Assembly: GCA_965657195.1 (NCBI GenBank)
Contig: CBFHNK010000001.1
Location: forward strand, 1-64,000
Length of the DNA stretch: 64,000 nucleotides
Origin: TMED14 sp965657195
GTDB taxonomy: Bacteria; Bacteroidota; Bacteroidia; Flavobacteriales; Schleiferiaceae
Direction: 5' to 3'
Shown: positions 56,357 to 63,481 of the stretch, one piece after another
Numbering within the stretch: the stretch's first letter is position 1
How the letters are laid out: every line of letters starts with the position of its first letter
Program-made: the position numbers and the translations under genes
Notes under the pieces: model-generated
Told to the model about the DNA's origin: nothing
Databases searched by the model: none
The model's input: only the letters and a program-made list of their open reading frames with translations

Positions 56357-56518
56357 GCCGCGCATTCGCGCGGCGGACCGCTTAGGGGGTGCTTACTAGG
56401 AAACCAAACCCGCGACTCCGTCGCGTTTTTTTTCATTGGCACCCTTCGCTCAAGCGAGCTTGGCTCGGCTACCAATGAAAAAACCCAGGCCGTGGGGCCT
56501 GGGTTTGGTTTCCTAGTA
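56357..56518. other. Nested palindromic region at the 3' end of tRNA-fMet
   Basis: Non-coding. GCCGCGCATTCGCGCGGC hairpin at 56357-56374. A perfect 18-bp inverted repeat has arms TACTAGGAAACCAAACCC (56394-56411) and GGGTTTGGTTTCCTAGTA (56501-56518). Inside it are a plus-strand hairpin with T run (CGCGACTCCGTCGCG, about 56411-56434), an inverted TTTCATTGG / CCAATGAAA pair and the minus-strand terminator. The right outer arm includes the last two tRNA bases. No gene seen in 56297-56516. Confidence 0.75.
56478..56506 (-). terminator. Rho-independent terminator of tRNA-fMet
   Basis: On the minus strand, the 11-bp stem AAACCCAGGCC / GGCCTGGGTTT with loop CCAC is followed by a T run, 10 nt after the tRNA 3' end. 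Confidence 0.88.
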
Positions 56519-56589
56519 GCGGGGGCCGGACTCGAACCGACGGCCTTCGGGTTATGAGCCCGACGAGCTACCAACTGCTCCACCCCGCG
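56517..56589 (-). tRNA. Initiator tRNA-fMet (CAT)
   Basis: A 73-nt cloverleaf very close to E. coli tRNA-fMet. It has the three G-C pairs in the anticodon stem (TCGGG-CTCATAA-CCCGA), the A11-U24 pair in the D stem (GAGC/GCTC), and a mismatched first acceptor position. Here the mismatch is C1-U72 rather than C1-A72. Discriminator A; CCA is not encoded. These are the initiator hallmarks, so it is not an elongator Met or Ile2 tRNA. Confidence 0.95.
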
Positions 56590-56599
56590 ATATGGACGG

Positions 56600-56607
56600 C
56601 AAAGGTA
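56600..56607 (-). promoter_or_regulatory. -7 promoter box of tRNA-fMet
   Basis: TACCTTTG on the minus strand, exact consensus, ends 10 nt before the tRNA 5' end. On the plus strand GACCTTTG (56658-56665) ends 5 nt before the era ATG. Confidence 0.65.
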
Positions 56608-56670
56608 CAACATCTTTGAAAAATGCACAAGTCAGCGGGAGTCCGCCTAAAAAGCCCGACCTTTGCAGCC

Positions 56671-57564
56671 ATGTCAAAGCCCCACAAGTCCGGATTTGTT
56701 AACCTAATCGGCCACCCCAACGTGGGTAAGTCGACGCTTGCGAACGCGCTGGTGGGGGAACGACTCAGTATTATTACGCCCAAGGCACAGACCACGCGCC
56801 ACCGAATTTTTGGAATTCTCAACGGCGAAACAGAGGCCTACGACTACCAAGTTGTCTTTTCAGACACCCCTGGAGTGCTGGATCCGGCCTATGAACTACA
56901 AGAGCGCATGCTCGACGCCGTGCGCGACGCGCTGAAGGATGCCGACGTCTTTTTGTACGTTGTGGAACTGGGCGAGGGTCCGCTCAAGAACGAGGGGCTG
57001 TTTAAGCACTTGCAGACGACAACAACGCCTGTGCTGGTGCTGCTCAATAAGATTGACCTCAAGGACCAACCGGTGCTCGAGGCCGAAGTGGTAAAGTGGC
57101 AAGGGCTGCTTCCGCAGGCTGAGGTGATTCCGATCAGTGCGCTGAACCGATTCAACTTGGACTACCTGATGTCGCGCGTTTTGGAACTGATTCCTGAGGG
57201 CCCCGCCTACTACGAGAAGGACCAGTTGACCGACCGCAGCGAGCGCTTTGTGGCGTCTGAAATCATTCGCGAGCAGATTTTGATGCGCTACCAAAAAGAG
57301 GTTCCGTACTCGGTTGAAGTCGCGATTGACACGTTTGAAGAGGGTGAAGACATTCACAAGATCCGGGCGATTTTGTACGTTTCGCGCGATTCGCAAAAGG
57401 GCATCATCATTGGCCACAAGGGCGCGGCGATTAAGTCGGTCGGAATCGGAGCCCGCAAGGCCATGGAGGCCTTTTTTCAGCGCCAGGTTCACCTGGAGCT
57501 CTTTGTAAAAGTTCAGCCGGACTGGCGCGACAACGCCCGTTCGCTCAAGCAATTCGGATACTAG
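56671..57564 (+). CDS. era: GTPase Era
   Basis: Essential GTPase that binds the 16S rRNA 3' end and helps mature the 30S subunit. The 297-residue protein has a G domain with G1 GHPNVGKST (about 14-22), the switch II DTPG and NKID. The C-terminal KH domain has GIIIGHKGAAIKSVG (about 243-257). ATG 56671 is selected since GACCTTTG ends 5 nt upstream and the upstream 16 codons are not conserved. It is followed after 1 nt by der. Confidence 0.96.
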   Translation: MSKPHKSGFVNLIGHPNVGKSTLANALVGERLSIITPKAQTTRHRIFGILNGETEAYDYQVVFSDTPGVLDPAYELQERMLDAVRDALKDADVFLYVVELGEGPLKNEGLFKHLQTTTTPVLVLLNKIDLKDQPVLEAEVVKWQGLLPQAEVIPISALNRFNLDYLMSRVLELIPEGPAYYEKDQLTDRSERFVASEIIREQILMRYQKEVPYSVEVAIDTFEEGEDIHKIRAILYVSRDSQKGIIIGHKGAAIKSVGIGARKAMEAFFQRQVHLELFVKVQPDWRDNARSLKQFGY

Positions 57565-57565
57565 T

Positions 57566-58891
57566 ATGAGGTCGTTAATCGCCATTGTAGGTCGCCCCAA
57601 CGTGGGCAAGTCGACGTTTTTTAACCGCCTGGTGCAAAAGCGCGAAGCCATTGTGGATTCGGTGGCCGGTGTGACGCGCGACCGCCACTACGGTAGTGCG
57701 GAATGGGGCGGACGTGTCTTTACCCTCGTGGATACGGGCGGATGGGTCGAAGGTTCCGACGACGTATTTGAAGGCGAAATCCGCCGCCAAGTCAAGGCCG
57801 CGCTCGACGAGTGCAACGCAGTGATCTTTTTGGTGGACGCTGAAGACGGTTTGAGTCCGGACGATGAGGAAATTGCGCAGCTCCTGCGCCGCCAAAAGAA
57901 GCCGGTGCTGCTTGTGGCTAATAAGATTGACAACCATGGTCGCGCCGCACAAGCCGCTGAATTCTACAGCCTTGGATTTGGAGAGCCCTTTGCGCTGAGT
58001 TCGGTGAACGGCAGCGGAACCGGCGAGTTGCTCGACCAGCTCATCTCTGTACTGCCCCCCGCGTCTGAAGATGAAAGCAATGAGCTTGACCCCTGGGAGG
58101 GTCTGCCGCGCTTGGCCATTGTGGGCCGTCCAAACGTGGGCAAGTCGTCGATTACCAATGCCCTCTTTGAAGAAGAGGTAAGCATCGTGACGGACATCGC
58201 TGGTACCACCCGCGACACTGTTAATCAGCGCTTTACGAAGTTCGGAATGGACTTCGTGCTGCTTGATACGGCCGGGCTCCGCAAAAAAGTTAAAGTGCAC
58301 GAGGACCTTGAGTTCTACAGCAACATGCGGACGCTGCGCACCATCGAAGATTCAGACGTGTGCATGCTTGTGATTGACGCTGAACACGGACTTGAGGCGC
58401 AAGACTTGGCCATCACCAGCGTGATTTACAAGAACCGCAAAGGCCTGATTGTGGTGGTCAACAAGTGGGACCTCGTCGAGAAGCAAACTCAGACGCTTGA
58501 GGAGTACAAGGCAGTGATCAAGAAACGTTTGCAACCGTTTAACGACGTGCCCATCGTGTTCACTTCGGCGCTCACCAAGCAGCGCGTGCTTAAGGCCATC
58601 GAAGAGGCCATGGAAGTGTACCGCCGTCGTTCGACCCGAATTTCGAAAACAGACCTCAACGATCGTCTGCTTTCAATGGTCAAGTACCAGCCGCCCCCCA
58701 TTTACAAGGGCAAGGAAATCAAGATCAAGTTCATCACGCAGCTTCCGACGAAGTACCCGCAGTTTGTGTTTTTCTGCAACCTGCCTCAGTACGTCAAAGA
58801 CAGCTACTCGCGCTTTGTCGAGAACCAGATGCGCCAGATGTACGACTTGAGCGGGGTTCCGATTGACCTCTTCTGGCGGAAGAGTTCATAG
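57566..58891 (+). CDS. der: Ribosome biogenesis GTPase Der (EngA)
   Basis: Double GTPase required for 50S assembly. The 441-residue protein has two tandem G domains, each with GRPNVGKS (about residues 8-15 and 181-188), DTGGW / DTAGL and NKID / NKWD motifs. It ends with the KH-like C-terminal domain (from about 350, KGKEIKIKFITQ). It starts one base after the era stop. The era-der pairing puts both subunit-assembly GTPases on one transcript. Confidence 0.97.
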   Translation: MRSLIAIVGRPNVGKSTFFNRLVQKREAIVDSVAGVTRDRHYGSAEWGGRVFTLVDTGGWVEGSDDVFEGEIRRQVKAALDECNAVIFLVDAEDGLSPDDEEIAQLLRRQKKPVLLVANKIDNHGRAAQAAEFYSLGFGEPFALSSVNGSGTGELLDQLISVLPPASEDESNELDPWEGLPRLAIVGRPNVGKSSITNALFEEEVSIVTDIAGTTRDTVNQRFTKFGMDFVLLDTAGLRKKVKVHEDLEFYSNMRTLRTIEDSDVCMLVIDAEHGLEAQDLAITSVIYKNRKGLIVVVNKWDLVEKQTQTLEEYKAVIKKRLQPFNDVPIVFTSALTKQRVLKAIEEAMEVYRRRSTRISKTDLNDRLLSMVKYQPPPIYKGKEIKIKFITQLPTKYPQFVFFCNLPQYVKDSYSRFVENQMRQMYDLSGVPIDLFWRKSS

Positions 58892-58904
58892 GTAGTGGTC
58901 CGAC

Positions 58905-59600
58905 TTACTTCGTAGCCGCCCGAAACGCCGCCTCGAGGTCTTCTTTGCCCGGACCGAAGGTTTCGATCGAGGCCTCGCGGACCAGCTGGCCGCGGCGAAT
59001 GAATCCGACGACGTCGCACATCGCCTGCACCTCTTGCATGATGTGGGTGCTGAGAATCACCGTTTTGTCGCTACCGACGCGGCGAATCAGCTGGCGAATT
59101 TCAACGAGCTGATTGGGGTCAAGGCCGGTGGTGGGCTCGTCGAGAATTAACACTTTGGGGTCGTGAATCAGGGCGGCGGCGAGGCCGACGCGCTGGCGGT
59201 AGCCCTTTGAAAGCTCGCCGATGCGCTTGTGGCGCTCGGGGGTGAGGCCCACGTCGGCGATGAGTTGCTCGGCGCGGTCGCGGTCCACCTGGTAGAGGTC
59301 TGCGACGTAGTGCAGGTACTCGGTCACGTATAGGTCGGGGTAGAGCGGATTCTGCTCGGGCAGGTAGCCCAGAATGCGGCGCACTTCGAGGCTGTCGGTG
59401 GCGCAATCCATTCCGTGAACGTGGGCGGAACCTTCGTCGGCCGGAATCAGTCCGCACACAATTTTCATGAAGGTCGACTTACCCGCTCCGTTGGGGCCGA
59501 GCAGGCCGTAGATCTGTCCGGGTTGGGCGTTTAGGGTAAATCCGTCGAGCGCATTTTGGCGCCCGTAGGTCTTGCGAAGATTTTCTGCAGCAATCGACAT
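58905..59600 (-). CDS. ABC transporter ATPase, GldA-like but short
   Basis: A 231-residue cytoplasmic ATPase: Walker A LLGPNGAGKSTF (about 35-46), signature LSKGYRQRVGLAAAL, Walker B VLILDEPTTGLDPNQ and the H-loop STHIMQE. The overall sequence resembles gliding-motility GldA, which from memory is about 300 residues, so some 65 C-terminal residues are absent. It ends DLEAAFRAATK. No membrane partner (gldF/gldG) is adjacent. ATG 59600 starts the conserved domain; the long upstream open frame overlaps rsgA antisense. Confidence 0.88.
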   Translation of the reverse strand: MSIAAENLRKTYGRQNALDGFTLNAQPGQIYGLLGPNGAGKSTFMKIVCGLIPADEGSAHVHGMDCATDSLEVRRILGYLPEQNPLYPDLYVTEYLHYVADLYQVDRDRAEQLIADVGLTPERHKRIGELSKGYRQRVGLAAALIHDPKVLILDEPTTGLDPNQLVEIRQLIRRVGSDKTVILSTHIMQEVQAMCDVVGFIRRGQLVREASIETFGPGKEDLEAAFRAATK

Positions 59601-59633
59601 GGCGAAGAGTAACGAAGGCCGAAGGTAAGCCGA

Positions 59634-59641
59634 TATCTTTG
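59634..59641 (+). promoter_or_regulatory. -7 promoter box of rsgA
   Basis: TATCTTTG, exact consensus, ends 8 nt before the rsgA ATG. On the other strand TACCTTCG (59627-59620) lies 19 nt before the GldA-like ATG, giving another divergent pair. Confidence 0.55.
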
Positions 59642-59649
59642 GTGTTCCG

Positions 59650-60612
59650 ATGGAAGCCCTAGTCTTAAAATCAACCGGAAGCTGGTACCGCCTGCAGTTT
59701 GCCGACGGAACCCAGGCCGACGCGCGCCTGCGCGGCGCGCTCCGCCTTGCGGGCAGCCGCGCAACCAACCCTGTCGCGGTGGGAGATCAGGTTGACGTGG
59801 TTCCCGAGTCCGAGGGACGCTGGGCGATTACCGGGGTGCACGAGCGCCGCAACCACCTGGTGCGCAAGTCGGTCAACTTGTCGCACAAGTCGCAGGTGAT
59901 TGCTGCCAACATCGACCAGGCGGTGCTGATTGCCACGGTGGCTGAGCCGGTGACGCTGTACGGATTCATGGATCGCTTTTTGGCGACGGCTGAGGCCTAC
60001 CGGATTCCGACGGTGATTGCATTCAACAAGGTGGACGCGCTCGACGAGGCCAGCGAAGCCGAATTGACCTACCGCGAGGCGGCCTACGGGCAGGCGGGCT
60101 ACCAGACGTTGCGGGTTTCGGCCGAGACGGGCGAGGGGCTCGAGGCCCTGCGCGAGGTGCTGCGCGGCAAGGTTTCGCTTTTTAGCGGCCACAGCGGAGT
60201 CGGCAAAAGCAGCTTGGCCAACCGCCTGCAGCCGGGCCTTGACCTGCGGACGGGCGCCATCAGTTCCGCCCACGGTCAGGGGCAGCACACGACTACGTTT
60301 GCTGAGATGCATCCGCTGGATTTGGACGGATTCTTGATCGACACCCCCGGAATCCGCGGCTTTGGACTCGTCGACATGGAGCGCGAGGAGATCAGCCACT
60401 ACTTTCCCGAGGTGTTTGCGTTGTCGCCGCAGTGCCGCTTTGGCAACTGCCTGCACGCCGACGAGCCCGGATGCGCCGTTCGGGACGCGTACGAGGGCAA
60501 CAAACTGGCTCCGACCCGCTACGAGAGTTATTTGAGCATGCTGGCGGGCGACGACGACCAAGATCCGTACCGACATGGGGCATTTAATGATGTAAAGAGC
60601 CGAAAACAATGA
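59650..60612 (+). CDS. rsgA: Ribosome small subunit-dependent GTPase RsgA
   Basis: Checks and matures the 30S subunit by GTP hydrolysis. The 320-residue protein has an N-terminal OB domain (about 1-70) and a circularly permuted GTPase with motif order FNKVD (G4), GHSGVGKSSLAN (G1) and IDTPGIRGFG (G3). The C-terminal zinc knuckle is CRFGNCLHADEPGCAV. It overlaps dtd by 4 nt (ATGA). Confidence 0.96.
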   Translation: MEALVLKSTGSWYRLQFADGTQADARLRGALRLAGSRATNPVAVGDQVDVVPESEGRWAITGVHERRNHLVRKSVNLSHKSQVIAANIDQAVLIATVAEPVTLYGFMDRFLATAEAYRIPTVIAFNKVDALDEASEAELTYREAAYGQAGYQTLRVSAETGEGLEALREVLRGKVSLFSGHSGVGKSSLANRLQPGLDLRTGAISSAHGQGQHTTTFAEMHPLDLDGFLIDTPGIRGFGLVDMEREEISHYFPEVFALSPQCRFGNCLHADEPGCAVRDAYEGNKLAPTRYESYLSMLAGDDDQDPYRHGAFNDVKSRKQ

Positions 60613-61061
60613 GAGTCGTAGTTCAGCGGGTTCGTGAGGCGAGTGTTACGATCGATGGTAAACTACACAGCCGAATCGGACCAGGTTTGTTGATACTCGC
60701 AGGTTGGGAGGATGAAGATACTCACGAGGATAATGCCTGGATTGCAATGAAAATCAGCAAGATGCGACTTTTTCCAGATGCTGAAGGCGTGATGAACCGT
60801 TCTGTTATAGAGGTTGGTGGCGAGTTGCTCGTAGTTAGCCAATTCACACTGCATGCTTCGACTAAGAAGGGCAACCGTCCGAGCTATTTTAAGGCGGCGC
60901 ATTCGCGAATTTCGGTTCCGCTGTACGAAGACTTTCTTGACGTGCTTTGGAATAAGGCCAACTTGCCCGTGAAGTCAGGCGTGTTTGGTGCAGATATGAT
61001 GGTGGCCCTCGTGAACGACGGGCCGGTGACGATTACGATGGACTCCAAAAACAAGGAATGA
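60609..61061 (+). CDS. dtd: D-aminoacyl-tRNA deacylase
   Basis: Hydrolyses D-amino acids from mischarged tRNAs. The 150-residue protein is standard length and starts MRVVVQRVREASVTIDGK. It carries the two signature motifs: SQFTL within VVSQFTLHASTKKGNRPSY, and the GPVT-type motif as NDGPVTITMDS at the C-terminus. It overlaps both neighbours by 4 nt (ATGA), coupling rsgA-dtd-MazG-like. Confidence 0.96.
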   Translation: MRVVVQRVREASVTIDGKLHSRIGPGLLILAGWEDEDTHEDNAWIAMKISKMRLFPDAEGVMNRSVIEVGGELLVVSQFTLHASTKKGNRPSYFKAAHSRISVPLYEDFLDVLWNKANLPVKSGVFGADMMVALVNDGPVTITMDSKNKE

Positions 61062-61408
61062 TGACGTTTGACGACCAAAAGCCCGTGGGGGCCCTGCAAG
61101 CCGAAGTGGATCAGTGGATTGCCGATTTTGGCGTGCGCTACTTTAACGAGCTCACCAATATGGCCCAGCTCAGCGAAGAGGTGGGCGAGGTGGCCCGAAT
61201 CATTGCGCGCCGCTATGGAGAGCAGTCTGAAAAGGAGTCCGACAAGAACAAGGACCTCGGCGAAGAACTGGCCGACGTGCTGTTTGTGACGCTGTGCTTG
61301 GCCAACCAAACGGGCACTGACCTGCAGGCCGCGTTTGATCGCCGCATGGCGGCTAAGGGCGCGCGCGACAAGGATCGGCATGCGAATAATACGAAGTTGA
61401 AGGGCTAA
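61058..61408 (+). CDS. MazG-like nucleotide pyrophosphohydrolase
   Basis: A 116-residue single-domain all-alpha NTP pyrophosphatase. The metal-binding helix is MAQLSEEVGEVARII (EExxE) and the second acidic motif is LGEELADVLFVTL (ExxD). It probably removes non-canonical or excess nucleotides; the substrate is unknown. ATG 61058 overlaps the dtd stop; the second Met at 61061 is an alternative start. Confidence 0.88.
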   Translation: MMTFDDQKPVGALQAEVDQWIADFGVRYFNELTNMAQLSEEVGEVARIIARRYGEQSEKESDKNKDLGEELADVLFVTLCLANQTGTDLQAAFDRRMAAKGARDKDRHANNTKLKG

Positions 61409-61493
61409 CTCAAATCCTCAGGCAATCCTTCGACCTTAAACACGACGGGCGCTCTTGCTTTGTACCTTAGCGGCCTACTTCAAAAACCCCTTG

Positions 61494-62678
61494 ATGATGC
61501 GTGCGGATTTGTACGAACACCCCGACTACTACCTGATGGATGAGCTCCTTACCGAGGAGCACAAGATGGTCCGCGAGGCCACCCGCGACTGGGTGAAGCG
61601 CGACGTGACTCCGGTCATCGAGGACTACGCGCAGCGCGCCGAGTTCCCCAAGCACCTGGTGAAGGGCCTTGCCGAGGTGGGCGCGTTCGGACCCTACATT
61701 CCAGCCGAGTACGGCGGAGCGGGCCTCGACCAGATTTCGTACGGACTGATGATGATGGAAATCGAGCGCGGCGACAGCGGAATTCGCTCGACCTGCTCAG
61801 TGCAGAGTTCGCTGGTGATGTACCCGATTTATGCCTTCGGCAACGAGGAACAGCGCCGCAAGTACCTTCCCAAGCTCGCCAGCGGTGAGTGGCTCGGTAG
61901 CTTTGGCCTGACGGAGCCCAATTTTGGCTCGAACCCCGGCGGAATGGTCACCAACTTCAAGGACATGGGCGACCACTACCTGCTCAACGGAGCCAAGATG
62001 TGGATTTCCAACGCTCCGTTCTGCGACGTGGCTGTCGTGTGGGCCAAAGACGAGTCGGGCCGCATTCACGGCCTCATCGTCGAGCGCGGAATGGCCGGGT
62101 TCACGACCCCAGAGACGCACAACAAGTGGTCGCTGCGCGCCTCAGCCACCGGAGAGCTCGTGTTCGACAACGTCAAGGTCCCCAAAGAAAACCTGCTGCC
62201 CAACAAGTCGGGCCTGGGGGCTCCGCTGGGCTGCCTGGATTCAGCCCGCTACGGAATCGCCTGGGGCGCGCTCGGTGCTGCCATGGACTGCTACGACACC
62301 GCCCTGCGCTACAGCAAGGAGCGCATTCAGTTTGACCGCCCCATCGGAGGCTTTCAGCTGCAGCAAAAGAAGTTGGCCGAAATGATCACCGAGATCACCA
62401 AAGCCCAGCTCTTGACCCTGCGCCTCGGCCAGCTCAAGAACGAGGGTCGCGCCACGACTGCCCAGATTTCGATGGCCAAGCGCAACAACGTCGCCATGGC
62501 CTTGGACATCGCCCGCGAGGCGCGCCAGATGCTCGGCGGAATGGGTATTACCGGCGACTTCCCCATCATGCGCCACATGATGAACCTCGAGTCGGTCGTC
62601 ACCTACGAGGGTACGCACGACATTCACCTTCTCATCACCGGCATGGACGTAACCGGCCTCAATGCCTTTAAAGGCTAA
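61494..62678 (+). CDS. Acyl-CoA dehydrogenase, glutaryl-CoA dehydrogenase-like
   Basis: FAD enzyme, likely oxidising and decarboxylating glutaryl-CoA to crotonyl-CoA (lysine/tryptophan breakdown). The 394-residue protein has GSFGLTEPNFGSNPGGM and WISNAPFCDVAVVWAK for flavin and acyl-CoA binding, and the catalytic Glu in TYEGTHDIHLL near residue 380. The DH-type pattern and the SIRSTCSVQSSL-like segment (GIRSTCSVQSSLVMYPI) favour GCDH. TACCTTAG at 61463-61470 is a probable -7 box, giving a leader of about 17 nt. ATG 61494 and 61497 are both possible starts. Confidence 0.9.
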   Translation: MMRADLYEHPDYYLMDELLTEEHKMVREATRDWVKRDVTPVIEDYAQRAEFPKHLVKGLAEVGAFGPYIPAEYGGAGLDQISYGLMMMEIERGDSGIRSTCSVQSSLVMYPIYAFGNEEQRRKYLPKLASGEWLGSFGLTEPNFGSNPGGMVTNFKDMGDHYLLNGAKMWISNAPFCDVAVVWAKDESGRIHGLIVERGMAGFTTPETHNKWSLRASATGELVFDNVKVPKENLLPNKSGLGAPLGCLDSARYGIAWGALGAAMDCYDTALRYSKERIQFDRPIGGFQLQQKKLAEMITEITKAQLLTLRLGQLKNEGRATTAQISMAKRNNVAMALDIAREARQMLGGMGITGDFPIMRHMMNLESVVTYEGTHDIHLLITGMDVTGLNAFKG

Positions 62679-62681
62679 GTC

Positions 62682-62948
62682 ATGAACCGATTTCTGCGTT
62701 TTAGCGCCCTCGCCGTGGCTTCGACGGCCCTTTTGGTGGCCTGTGAGCCCGAAAACACCTGCCTGGAGTGCGAAGCCCTGCAGTCACTTACGGTGGATGG
62801 GGGTAGCCCGGTTAATGTGCCAATCGGACCAATTGAGCTTTGCGGAACCGAAGTGGACTCCGTCCTCGCCGGCCCATTTACATTAACGGTTGTGGATCCT
62901 ATTTCAGGGTTGACCACCACCCAGATCACGACTTGGACTTGCCAGTAG
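62682..62948 (+). CDS. Small lipoprotein, hypothetical
   Basis: An 88-residue lipoprotein: a signal of about 21 residues ending in the lipobox VACEP. The mature part is short and Cys-rich (CLECEAL, ELCGTE, TWTCQ at the end), suggesting two disulfides. No family recognised. It starts 3 nt after the acyl-CoA dehydrogenase stop. High GC like its neighbours; the last host-like gene before the composition changes. Confidence 0.7.
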   Translation: MNRFLRFSALAVASTALLVACEPENTCLECEALQSLTVDGGSPVNVPIGPIELCGTEVDSVLAGPFTLTVVDPISGLTTTQITTWTCQ

Positions 62949-63481
62949 CTCAGCTTGGTGCTCGACCTGCTACGGTCTTCGCACCAAGCTTCGCTTATTG
63001 ATTTTTTGGGTCCTCGATCTGCAAGGGGGCGGAAAAGGGGCGTTTTTAGTTTTGGAGCTTTAGCCGCTCATTTCCTGAATTTTACTACACAATGAAACTG
63101 CCATTTTACACTTTGAGTGAATTTCATTTTACACTTTGTGGAACAAATGACAAATGCCTGCAAACGAAACCGTGGTTGAAAGCGGAAGAATAGGCGTGGT
63201 TCAACTGACTTCGAGCGTAAGTGAGGTCGAACGTTCAGATTACCCTACAATTTGATTGTAGGTGGTTGCTGGAACCGCAAGAAATTACAGAGTATTAAGG
63301 AACAATTTAATACGGATTAGGATAACTTGGGCTTAAAGTTGGTAAAATGGTCAAAGAGCGATTTGCATCATGAAGGCGGCGAGTCTACTACTAAGTTTGA
63401 AGATTTACAAGTACTTTAGAACTAACTAGAGGACGCTCAAGAGGGGTTAACTTACAAATAAACAGAAAACAGCACAGCATA
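62949..63481. other. 533-bp gene-free boundary region with composition change
   Basis: No gene seen. 62952-62990 is an inverted repeat (AGCTTGGTGC / GCACCAAGCT, 19-nt loop). From about 63000 the sequence becomes AT-rich. CATTTTACACTTTG occurs twice as a direct repeat (63102-63115 and 63125-63138), and AATGAAACTGCCATTTTACA just before looks like a mobile-element end. No convincing promoter is identified for the following gene. Confidence 0.55.

Noticed and set aside
56302..56628. 108-codon minus-strand open frame across tRNA-fMet
   Set aside because: It reads through a tRNA gene, its terminator and palindromes, so it is not a protein gene.
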